DNA from: Anaeramoeba flamelloides
Lineage: Eukaryota > Metamonada > Anaeramoebidae
NCBI GenBank assembly: GCA_027625915.1
Contig: JANTQA010000029.1
Location: 2,232,001 to 2,296,000 of the forward strand
DNA length: 64,000 nucleotides
Direction: 5' to 3'
The notes under the pieces were generated by a model. The model saw only the letters and a list, made by a program, of their open reading frames with translations. It did no database searches and was not told the DNA's origin. Below, one piece after another: positions 35,201 to 45,214 of the stretch (positions within the stretch are counted from its first letter, which is position 1; every line of letters starts with the position of its first letter). Both the position numbers and the translations under genes were made by a program.

Positions 35201-35572
35201 ACAATCCAAAAATTAAACCAATTAAAACTTATTGGCGATTTATTAATGATGAACAAATTAATATTACAAGACAAAGAGAATAATTACGATTTGGCCACTA
35301 CGGTGTTCAGTGGCATAAATTTATTTAATATTTATAAAATTTTGTCGAACCATACACCTGGAGCCTTCGACCCAATACAAATCCCGAAAGAGGATTTACA
35401 GCATTTTTTACAATTTGTCAAAAAGAAAATGAAAAAAGACAAATTGCAAATTCAATTATCAGACCTCGATTTTAAAGAGCCAATAGTAGTACAGTTTAAT
35501 CAAAATTATGATTTTACTAAAATTAAAATTGATCAGTCACTAATTCAGGAAATGGATGGTTTTTTTTATTAA
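29237..35572 (+). CDS. Giant NT-C2 / coiled-coil / DIL-domain protein (2111 aa, single exon)
   Basis: One uninterrupted frame from ATG 29237 to TAA 35570-35572. Residues about 10-155 look like an NT-C2 domain (the N-terminal C2 of EEIG1/EHBP1 proteins): KTAFRFALILVSDL, then LVYLKYKRGSQTGTTRKV, then IGRVSVDISKFLN. An acidic patch follows (210-245), then about 1300 residues of Lys/Glu/Leu heptads, a very long coiled coil with a KEKEKE/NENENK low-complexity part near 415-490. An Asn-rich linker (about 1570-1850) leads to a C-terminal DIL (dilute) domain at about 1855-2075: ILDSACAYLEPRLIRTFLL, QFISHTLTFINSLL, VSELGEWL, KLILQDKE, YKILSNHTPGAFDP. DIL domains bind cargo in class V myosins; NT-C2 domains bind membrane or partner proteins. 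I infer a tethering or vesicle-adaptor role at membranes with no motor of its own. Domain calls rest on pattern recognition only. Confidence 0.85.
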   Translation: MSKLRHLRKTNIKTAFRFALILVSDLMVKDNLVYLKYKRGSQTGTTRKVYVNEMNYARFYEERAINCTFFENKKKKGVFDRKILTISLKVIGQNAKNTKKRSKESTIGRVSVDISKFLNQKEPTLNMYKFNVPKSNSKNIIITPFLLMCFQVSEQKTRQRLTPLLMDEQIKEKLIMYLQNLEKSKTNQNEENKTNQNEQQSSLVPVYKEYTDFTDFTAVSGSDSDVIADEGVALDESFMRTLSKDEKLKIVQNQINQNKKMDQLTTNETLENGKENEKEKQIKKDKEKEKEKKKKIRELKKKIVQKKKRKKRNTQKLVQVLKKKQELNKLKTRLTNQKKKLKKRKQTIIKYKLLNKTKLKKARLKHEESKKKLNDPFQRWSVLIETKKDQKKKIQNQLKSLEKMEKKKNESFNNSFKEIESHKQKEKEKEEEKENKQKEKDKENKNENKNENEKEKENENEKEKEKDKDQDKENEKEKDKEKEKEDTKIEKMKELKEGIEKTIQRTKLKEKELIKELEKMIKVIEKIKIINTEKNALIIELEKNGEDKKKLNNKKKLYEKKLKEFQILQKQKKESEKNEKISRINVESEKNINKKREEINNLKKKKKSILEQIKSINQEKEKFIKKEKDIVENLQKYEEKIDKIQELKEKNFNKKQQLNTQKIEIIEKGKEKLLETFQKQLIQKEKKGNQTINLKRELIIKKENEQRGLEEKKMIIKQKIAEVNDNLNNDLKVKEEEILKDRNRIKELELAFKKKQEEYNQKREEQKEKQKRQFFIEIERQKRKNIEEKTTQLTNKKDSLQKLNNEIEIDLKEKKENLETIKKENLETEIMIKKEEGIIKEKENKINELKELKNEQIKKKENLRKQCLELLNNNLDQNKKEREREINESKELNKKLNEQLKETNNERQKINNILESVIKQKDFLIAKEEYYKNEKQKLKKLDLKNKERRIGFQSIKQKNTENEQKTFKEKYNEQLKQLIKEKKEQINEKKLKENIYKRKLKLVLKNKKNLKELKEEIKEKNKQLSIEKEELSFSQQEIIIITEQLQKKNEEKEKLKRHIIGKLKKTMGKLIIKKKLEKKMEKKQKLKIVIEKLPLTKKAILNSLQKYEKKLELLIIQENEIKGKRKQLMELEKEFVKKQTTLKKLQKQKRELEKRELQDQMNDKKQNLEKEIQKKEKEKKMKKNEYENLIEMFKQLNEQKRELHLENKSNEEMEIKTKKKEEEISILKEFIEDCKEKKKKLIKKVLEELINETNNLKEKKKIDIKMRKNEKLKRELNLIVDQKKEIFNKLNNLIKDHQSNQERKIKQFQIRTQLINTLELKLNNQKKKIQEIKLKKIEFNNLALLKRARIEQEKIVKEKKNKLKLLKNKQKNYKKELQEILIAKTENYQVAIKLSKLKKILDGIEKEINLRKLKIEKMEKELNKKLKNKEIKKSQLLKILNQEKGKLNQDHKKYTKLKSIKKSNEKKLKLLLSHKRELLKLGKIVKKIENGFKNKKIKMNNERKNYQKKYLRYLKIKKSLRSLKIQVEKKKKKKKKRQEQNIIKQQIKQLTQIRTHEKQEKYINSNHNSPKIQNQNENDNKNKDLNKDLNYFLDHKEFTKIEKDKKKIYEKDSEHNNNKILIKKNTNTLKRNLILIKKNNYNKNILKESLHIDQVKLKITWLIEKLLFFSHLNRNIDLQFNENDSDNGNDNKTNDLPIQYIIKYFDDNNLFQYKYKNCLLILIQNLNYLIDFHQNDRRILIWYLRNISISINLLIKVFLKNFKNSNDLNLLKNIQSFQLFNLKKDNENKNENENENENENENENENKNENDNENDYEDGEIKKEIKKGNVKKVTKKGKETNEGERKEELNKKLIIFLLQEFGKLFEQVYSIILDSACAYLEPRLIRTFLLKKKKKSPPKKEMGKNFFFNPNIKSIVDILDEFCYLKNFPDLPKKIAYQFISHTLTFINSLLTNQMITKHQWCTVETSLKIKQSVSELGEWLQKKKFKTTIQKLNQLKLIGDLLMMNKLILQDKENNYDLATTVFSGINLFNIYKILSNHTPGAFDPIQIPKEDLQHFLQFVKKKMKKDKLQIQLSDLDFKEPIVVQFNQNYDFTKIKIDQSLIQEMDGFFY

Positions 35573-35775
35573 TTTAACCCTTCTTTTGTTAATCTTCATA
35601 AAGAATATTTTTTTATTTTTTTTTTATTTTTTATTTGCTAAATGAGATTTTGTCTTTAACTAATCTAAAACCAATAAGTACAATTAATTTTTAACACAAT
35701 AAATAGAATTTCTAAGTAGATTTCACTTTTTCTATATTTTCAATTTTTTAAATAATATCAAGAGATAAACTTTTG

Positions 35776-37765
35776 GCAAATTTTTAACACACCAAAATTC
35801 AATTTTTGAAAATTAAATCTTATTTATTTTTTTTTTTTGATTGAGGAGGAAGTGTAAATTACACTCTAAGTGCCCTTTTACTTAAATTCATTTTCAGAAA
35901 TTTAAGTGTGAAATAATAGATTTTACGATTATTAATTAATGAAAATAATTTCAAGCTATCATAATTTAAAATTATTTACTTAAGATTTATTTCTTTTAAT
36001 TTATTGTGAAAAATTAATCTATCTTTTTCATAGGAAGGATATATCCATAAAAAGTGAGTAATATTTTCTATTAATACCTTCTGTTGATATTTTCAGCATA
36101 AAGGACAAAATCTATTTAAATTTTTATTTAATACATAATAATATCAGTTGAAGCAGTTGGTAAACGTTCTGAATTTTCGAATTGTTGAGCTTGATTGATA
36201 ACTTAGATATCTTTGATTTTTAAATAGATAATTTTTTTCGTTTTTAATTATTGAGAAATATTTTTGCACCTTCCTGCTTATAGAATTCAACAACTCATTA
36301 TATATATATATATATATATATATAGTTATAAATTTCTTTTTTAAGAAGCCTGAAACTCTTCTACTCCCTATTAATTTTATTTTCAATTATTTGATTAAAT
36401 TTTATTAATTTTTCCTGATAAGGTAGAGATAAATTTTTTTAATTCATTTTTGAATTTAAATTTCTTTTTATTAATTGATATTACCAAATTTTCGAATTTA
36501 AATTCTGTTTTATAAAAAAGAATCGGTGTGTTTCTATTTATTTTGTATATTTCACTCATAAATGAATTAATCCAAGAGTTTAAATAGTTTAGTTTCAATT
36601 TTATAATTATATATTTCTAATCCATATGTTAATTGACTTAATCTAAAAGATTTGAATAATCTAATTTTTAATTTGTTTGTTAGTAATTTATTATTGAATA
36701 ATTGTTTTGATTTGTTATAAGTTCATTTTATCTTTTTCAGATTATCGACTAAATGTGATATTTTTTCCAAATAAATTCCGAAATATTTAATTTTAATCCA
36801 TTAAATTATTATTCAATTTAGATTAAAACCTAAAAAAAAAAAAAAAAAAACAGAAATTACTCAAGATTTATCAAAGATTAAATCATTTGCAAACATTTGA
36901 CAATGGTCAGTTAATGGTATTATTTTTAGTAAAAGAAAATGTGAAATAAGAATAAATACAATTGGTGATAAATAATCCCCTTGGAATATACAAAACCCAT
37001 CACCTTGATAATATTTTAATAATAAAAATTTTTTGATAATTTTATTTAAAATAAATCTTTATTGATATTCTAATTATTTTAAAACTGATTGAGTCAAACA
37101 TTTTGCATTATCATTCATTATAATATATGGGTTGTATCATTCCCATTTTAATTATTTGTTTTTATCTGATTGTATACATTTTAAAAGTTTAATACCACGA
37201 TACGAGTCTCAATTTTTTTTCAAAAGCCAAAGTGTGCTTTATGAATAAATTCCCAACATGGCTCAATAAAAAAATCTTATTTAATCAATTCTCGAAGAAG
37301 TACCAAATTAGAACCCTTTCACTAATTAAATTGTTAACAATTATGTATAAATTACAATACCCACAAAAAAATAAATAAATATCAATACAAATAAATTATC
37401 TGTGTTAAAAATTTTGGAGAGAGCAAACACAAAAAAATACATTCATAAAATTTGTTTTAAATTCTATTGGGAATCATTGATCAAATGGTTAGAGACCATC
37501 AACTAATTTTCTTTGAGTTCTTCTATTTTGAACAACTCAATTTTAACCGAATATCAATTATTGAAAAAAAATTTTGATCGAACGGAACAGGTTACCTAAT
37601 TCAAAAAAAGAAATGAAAACAAATAACTGAAAAGGGAAAAAATGATTTTCATATTTAACAAAAATCAAAATTATTTACAATTTGAATGAAATTGTATTAC
37701 TGTGATTGTTTGGAACTTTTTAACTGTGTGGAAAATTTTGAATTTTAGTTTATTTGTTTCCAAAA
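35776..37765. mobile_element. AACACACC-family inverted-repeat element split by a LINE
   Basis: The left piece (TTTTTAACACACCAAAATTC, 35776-35826) and the right piece (37272-37765) together match the intact copy at 52390-52985 on the other strand, through blocks such as AATGGTTAGA, GAGTTCTTCTATTT and CTGTGATTGTTTGGAACTTT. The break holds the LINE at 35827-37271, bounded by a 12-base duplication. The element is non-coding. Confidence 0.7.
35827..37271 (-). mobile_element. 5'-truncated LINE with target-site duplication
   Basis: The target duplication AAATCTTATTTA stands at 35815-35826 and 37272-37283, immediately outside the element, with the LINE tail (T run on the plus strand) next to the first copy. 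On the minus strand it carries the RT motif C region (QMFANDLI near 36880-36900), the IYKINRNTPILFYKTEF block (36395-36598), and the zinc region (NRFCPLC...HFLW near 36020-36110). It has several stops. The junction between RT end and zinc region is uninterrupted here, unlike in the other two long copies. Confidence 0.85.
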
Positions 37766-38145
37766 AAAAATGAAATCTTTAAATTAATTTCGTTGATACA
37801 AAAGCAAAATATAAAAAAAATTAACTTGTAAAAATTTTGAAATTAAACTAATAGTTTTATTTATTTTTTTCTTTTGTTTAAATTGGATGACTAATTAATT
37901 CACAATTTATTATAAAAAAATAAAAAGTGTTTACCTTTAAATATATCTATTCTATAATCGTGTTTTATAAAAAAAGAAAATTATAGACATTTTTGAAAAA
38001 AATATTTATAAATTTAAATCTAAAAAAATGATTCAACTTTTAATAAAAAAATAAATTTAAAAAAAAATTATTTTTTTTTGGCAAGAGTTAATTTATATAA
38101 TGCTTTGATTAAAACAATTTTTTGTTTTAGAAAATTTTTAATTTA

Positions 38146-39561
38146 TTAATAATATTGTTGTTTTGCCATAATTTGTTGGATTTGTTGGTTAACAATAGCT
38201 ATTGAAAATAAAAATTAAAAAAAAAAAAAAAAAATTTTTTTTATTTATGATCCAATTGAAAAATAATGGAAAAACAGAAAATGGTGGATAAGTCTTACGG
38301 TGTTCAGATAAAAGTTTAAGTGTCTCTTGAGCTAAAGGCTTTATCTTATCATTTTTGGAATTCAATATTTCAATTAAACGAATAACAATTCTTAATGAAA
38401 CAAGATAATTGATTATTTCAGACCACTAATTATTAAAAACGGTTTTATATATATATATATAAATTAAATAAATAGAAGAAATAATAAAGTTTATTAGAAA
38501 TAAAATTAGAATTAAATTATTAAAAAAAAATTTTTCTTTAATTATATTTTAGAAATAAATATAATATTTTATCTAAAGTATACTTTTCTCTTTTGAATTG
38601 ATAAATTTATTTTTATGAAAAAAAATTAACAATTTAGTTAGTATTTTGGAAATCAAATTTATCATAAAATTATTGGAAAATAGTTTAATTTATTCACAAT
38701 TTAAAATTTTCAATTATATAATCTTTATATCTATTTTCAAATCATGGTAAAAATAAAAAAATATTTTATATTTATAAAAGTGGCTACATTTGAAATTACA
38801 ATAAAAGCGTTAACCAATACTTGATTAATTTGCCAAGTACAACGATTTTTAAAAAAATCTTTTGAACAGTGTTTCACAAATCAAAATATAACTAAATCAA
38901 TAACATTTATATAATTTTTTTTTTTTTGAATACACATTTTTGAAAATGAGTTTCTTATTTATAATATTGTTTTTAATGATGAAAAATTTCTTTAATTTGT
39001 GAATATCTTTGATTAATAAAAATTACACATTTTTAAAATTATCATTCAAATAGAGATGTGTATTAAAAATTTTTTTGAATTTTTCATATTTTTTGTTTTT
39101 TTAAAAGATGTCACTTCTTTTTGTTTTTTCTCTTTTTTTTTTTTTTTTTCAAACAAAAAAATAAAAATTGATTCAGCTTTAACAATTCAAAATCTAGAAA
39201 ATTGAATTTTAATTCTTTTTTTATTATTGGATAAAGTGTAAGTTCTGGAAACCCCCAGGTACTTGACGGCACTCTACAGCACTTGACGACACTTGACTGC
39301 ACCACCCCAATTTCTAAATTTTTATTTAGAATAAAAACTTTAAATTATTTAAATTCTCGGATAAAATTATGTATTACTGAAATATACAAAATAAACAGAA
39401 AGATACACCAATTCTTATTTATAAAACAGAATTGAAAATTGAAAATATGGCAATCTGAGAAAAGAAAAAAATTTCAAATTCAAAAAAAATTAAAAAAATT
39501 ATGTCTTCCCTAAATAAGAGAATTTAATAAAATTAACCATAATTTAGGGGATTTAATCGAA

Positions 39562-39592
<31 letters not shown>

Positions 39593-42500
39593 TACTATAA
39601 TTTAACTGGATTATTGGTTCCTAATAGTTATTAATATTGTTAGTTTTTTTTTTTTAAAGATTGTTTTCATTCGAAAATCAATAGATTTTTGAATCAAAAA
39701 CAAAAATTCGAAAAAAAAGTCGTTAACTTTTCTTGTTTTTTTTGTTTATTTGTAAAACCATTTGATTTTCGTTAGGTTTTTTTGAGTTTTATATTTATGT
39801 GGAAAATCAATAGATTTTCGTTAGGTTTTTTTGAGTTTGAAATTTTATTCTTTTCTCAGATTGCCATATTTTCAATTTTCAATTCTGTTTTATAAATAAG
39901 AATTGGTGTATCTTTCTGTTTATTTTGTATATTTCAGTAATACATAATTTTATCCAAGAATTTAAATAATTTAAAGTTTTTATTCTAAATAAAAATTTAG
40001 AAATTGGGGAGGTGCAGTTAAGTGCCGTCAAGTGTCGTAGAGTGCCATCAAGTGCCTGGTTTTTTTTTTAATTTAAGAAATTAAAAGAAAATTTCAAAAA
40101 TTTTCTTTTTATTTCTCAAATTAAAAAAAAGCTAACGGCGGTTTTCCAGTATTCAAAAGAATGGAGTGAAATCAAAGAGTTTACTCAATTCTTTTAAATT
40201 TTGGAAAACCTAACTTGGGTTGTCTTAAGGTTTGCTGTTTTATTTGTTAAGTGTTCTAGGTTTTTTTGAGTTTTCTATTTATTTGGAAAATCAATAGATT
40301 TCACAAATAAATAGAAAACTCAAAAAAACCTAAAAAAAATCAATAGATTTTCCAAATAAACAGAAAACTCAAGAAAACCTAATGGGAAACAAGGGTAATT
40401 AAAAACTCCTCCCTTAAACAATAAAAAAGAATAATAATAATTTAAAGTTTTTATTCGAAAATTCCATTTCAAATTTTCACAAAAAGTCTAGCCACTATCA
40501 ATCGATTAATTCTTTTTTTTTTTTTTTTTCCTTTTTTTACAATATAAGAAAAATTCAAAGGTAATTACAAAAAAATATTAGAAAGTTTTTAATATTTTTT
40601 ATATAATTTCTCGTCTCAAATTTAAACCTAAAATAATATAATATTTCACTAATCGTTTGAAATTGAAGAAAAAAAATTATTTTTTTGAATTTTATAGCAA
40701 GCTTTTGTAAATTTTGAAATGAGATTTATTATGTTAATAAAAAAATGAAAAATGAAAAATGAAAATTTTACTTGTGTTTGATTTTCGTGTCTTCTTCGGC
40801 AAAGATTTTGAACTCCAATTAAAGCACCATATTGTGTAAGAATATCTTCAGAATTTATATATCTAATCATCATTCCAATCCCCCCGCATTTTAACATTGG
40901 CATTTGAAGTTCAGCTATGGTTTACATTAAGTTTATATATTATATACATAATAAATAAAGATCAATTAAAATAAGTTTTCATTCAATTAGCATCTATAAT
41001 AGACATTATTACTTAAAAAAAGAAATGTTTCAACCAAATTGATTCTATAACTTTAATCTAACATAAATCTATCATTATAGAAAAGAAGATTTTTTTTTGA
41101 ATATTTATTTTATTCGAAAAAAGACAATTCAAAATTCGAAAAAAATTGTTTTTAGTTGAAAAAATATAATTATAGTCTAATAAAAAGGCTAATTAAATTT
41201 ATTAGAATAAGTTTTATTTTTTATTCGAAATTTCAAAATAAATAAATTAATGTTTTAACAAATATTTTGTTTGGATTGACGTATATTGTTTAATTCAGAA
41301 ATGAAATCCTTTTTTTTTTATTTGGTAAATAATTTAAAATTGATAAAAATTATTTTTATATATTTCTCAAAAAAAAATAAAAATTATAGATCTTATTGTT
41401 TTCTCAAAAAAATATTACTTGTCTCTTAAACAATAAAAACAGGTAAACGATGTTTTTTTGGCATTTTTTTAAAGAATAATCTTTGTTAAGTTCTCTTTTA
41501 GAAATTATTGAGGATAGAGGTGGTTTTTTTTATGCTGTAATAATGGTTAATATTAGGTTTCAATGAGCATTTGTTTGATAGAGTTTTTAAATAAGGAAAT
41601 TGAAAAAAATGTTGCAAAAAATTGTTTATTTTTCCATTTACTTTTTTGGGATTCATTTTTTTTCAGTATTTTTTTTTTTTTTTTCCAAATAAAAAGTAGA
41701 GAGAAGAACCAAAAATAATCAGGCGCTTGGTCCTAATTTGAATGGCAAAGTATTGAAGAAGAAAAATGTTGGATGGCAATTTAGCTTCTTCTTATATGTA
41801 GTTGTCTTGTACTGAGATTAACTTCTGTTGTGTATGGTGATAATGGCTTATACTCGAACTAACTTCTGTAATTACGGCATTAAACAAACATCTGGTATGA
41901 CGGCAGTGATTTTGAAATTTTTGACATAATCAACATACCAGAAAATAAATAGCAACCCATTCACCACTTGGGTACAAAGCAAAACTTTTTAAAAATTAAG
42001 TTTTTGCTTTTTTTTGTTATTTTTTTTTTTTTACAAAATATCAAATCTCAAACCAATTTTATGATCAAACTAATAACTACCCACTCCTACAATATAATTG
42101 AATATAAGATAGATGTGTTTTCTTACAATGGGGCAGTTAACCCACAATTTTAAATAGCAAAAAGAATAAAGAATAATTTTCCTTCTTATTACTGATCGAT
42201 CAAAACGAACCAAAAAACTTGTAAGCTCTAGTTTTTTTTTCTGTAACATATAAAGATACGCAGAATAAGAAGAATAAGAAGAAGAAAACAAATTATACAA
42301 AAAATCTTAATAATTGGTGATAATGTGGCTAGATTATTGTGAAAGCTTTTGAAAAGTTATACATGCTCCTTTCAGCTTTCCTAGAATATTGAAAATGTTT
42401 TAACTGGGGAACACATTCTTTAAAGAATTCGTGAAGTGTCGGTTGATTTAGAAACTCTTTTTATTTCAACGCAATTTATAACAACACGGTTCACTGAGAA

Positions 42501-45179
42501 ACTGTTTATTTGACTTTTGTTAATTACGTTTGTTGATCTAAAGGATCGATCAATATGTCAACCAAATCAAAATAAAATACAATGAAAAATCTTTGATCTG
42601 ATCCTTGATTGAATCAAGTATCTTTTTTGTTGTTTTTTTAAAATAACATTTTTTTAAAGGATCTTTTTTTTTGATCAAACAAAATTTTTTTTTGGAAAAA
42701 TATTGTTTAATTGGCCCAGAAAGCCATCGACTATTATATCGCGATTACTTTTTAATCGTGATATATTGGAATTTATCACAATTTTTAAATAAATATCGTG
42801 TTTTGTGATATTATCTCGATTTTATTGATTATCACGATTATCGACAATATCACGATTTGTTAAAAAATAATCGCGATTTTTGAAACTTTATCATGGCTTA
42901 ACAAAGATATCGTCAAATCTTCTAAAGACTGTGTGTGTAATATTTATAAAAATACAATAGAAGTTTTTTTTCTCTTTTTTTTTTCATATTTTATAAATTA
43001 TTTTTTTTTCATAATTGAAAAATATATTGAGTTTTCCTTTTTTGGCTTTTTCCTTATTTTCAGAAAAAAGTGAATTAAAAAGAAATCAAAGAATACTTTT
43101 ATATGAAAAAAAGGATACGTTGAAAGGGAATTTAAATAATTAAAAAACTAGATTCCCTTCCTAACTAAAAACTTGGAAAGCTGAAAAATGATAAAAATGG
43201 TATTTTGTCTTGAAAAGGGTGAGTCTTCAATTTTTCAAGTAAAGTAATTATGAAATTTCTATTTGAAAATTCTTAATGATGAAACTTAAAAAACAATAAG
43301 TTTTAATTCTTTAGCACTAAGACGAATTAAATATTATCTTGATCTGAGTCAAATTATTTTGATTTCAAGAATATTTTCTGCTGTTTGTTTCACAAAATTT
43401 GGAAAAATTTTTCCTTTTTATTAAAAAATTAAAAATTTTCCAGCATTTTTCGCTTTTGGAAAATTTTCTGAATGTAAAATAATTTTCAGCTAAATTATAA
43501 TATTCTATAAACAGATTTCTGATAAAGTGAACAAACTTTATAATTAATTTTTTTACTAATTTTTTATTTTTTGGGCTTATTTTTCTTGGTTTTTTTTTTG
43601 TATTTTCAGCAAGTTCAAAGGACCAATAGCAAAAATATTACATAAATCAACTTTTAATTAAATCGATATTATCCATTAGAAGACGGTAATGATTTTTTTA
43701 TTATTAAAGAATGGAAACAAAATTATTTATTCCTAATTTAGTCAACTGAGATATATCAAAGATCTATTTTTATAAATCTCAAATAGGTTCAAAGAGAAAG
43801 TTTTCAATAAAACAAAAAAAAAAAAACTAATTAAAAGTTAAAATAATACTTACTTGATTCTAAAAGGTTAGCAAAAGTGCAGACTAAATTTTTTTCTAAA
43901 TTAGCGTCTTTTGTGATTTCAAGCAATTTCACTAATAAGGGCAAGGCGCCACGATTCAATAATTCAAGTCTGGACTCTTCTTTTGTACAAGAAAAGTTAC
44001 CGATAATTATTACAAGGTCTGATCTCATTTTAGGATTTTTACATTTAGTAAACAAGGAAATAATTTTTGAGAAGAATTTCTTATCAAAAAAATCGATATT
44101 TGTCGTTTTTGTGGAATTGACCGTAAGTTCTTTAATGGTGGCGATAACTTGTTGTAATAATTTTTGATTAATTGATTTAATAAAAATAAGCCTCGTCAAT
44201 TCGGGGATAAACTCGGCTTGTCTAATTAATATTTTATTTGAAATGGAAGATTTTGCCAATACTTCGAGTAGTCTTGAGCCGCAATACATCAAATTATTAT
44301 TTTTAGATCTAATGAATTTGTTCAAAATTAATTCGAAAAATTCTGGTTTTTTGAGGAGGATCATTTGCGACTCAGGGTACTGTTCAAACAATTTAGATAA
44401 CGCCAAGATGCTATTGCATGTTATTTGTTCATTGTCGGTCTTTGTCGTTAATTCATAAAGTTTGGTAATCATCTCTGGATTATTTAATTGGAAACTTAAT
44501 TCGCTAATCTCAACAAAGTCGGAAATGATGCTGATCGAATATTCCACTAATTTCAAGTTTGTTGAATCCAAAAAATTGATTACTGTGGGTATTAGTTTGT
44601 TTTTGTTTAAGAGGATTGGTACCATTTTGTTGTATTCGCACGACCAAGTTAGGCATTTCAATAAAGATATTTTGACTTTGATCGGCGTATTTTCGATTTT
44701 TAAAAGTACACCAAGCAAGGTGATACCTTCAATTTTTTCCAACCCAAGGACAGCGTCCTTTTGTGTTAATATGATCAGTTTGTATAGCAGCTTCAAATGG
44801 TTTAATAAGTTTTGGGCTTCAAATTTTTCCGATTCTGGATCGTTCAGCTGAATACCTAAAATTAGCCTTTCAATCCCATGCAGAGAGACAAACTTTTCGT
44901 AGTATATTTCTAATTAATTTGTTTGTTTGATTGTTTATTTATTGTTTTGTTTGTTTTGAAAATTGTTTGAAAAAAAAATCACAAATTGAGTTGAAAAGAG
45001 GAATTACATAAAACAAATTGATATTTAAATTTGAGACATGCTTGAAAAAAGTTTAAAAAAAAGATAAAAAGCAAACAAATAAAAAAAATTGTCACTTTTC
45101 TGAAAAGTGGTGTTTGTTTTTTAATTAAACTTTTTTGAAGGATCCTTTTGAATGACATGTTTTGTTTTTTCAATTTTTG

Positions 45180-45214
<35 letters not shown>

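Larger units (their letters stand above)
38426..40771 (-). other. Armadillo-gene intron with foldback element
   Basis: This intron runs from the GTAAAA donor below 40772 to the TTAG acceptor above 38425. It holds the 0.8-kb foldback element at 39255-40058 and the adjoining hairpin row 40060-40400. The rest (38430-39250) is AT-rich with a (TA)n tract near 38448 and no gene. Confidence 0.75.

Noticed and set aside
40140-40400. CRISPR-like array suggested by repeated AGGTTTTTTTGAGTTTTC blocks
   Set aside because: The repeats are in inverted pairs forming hairpins, with no regular spacers, and the window is clearly eukaryotic.
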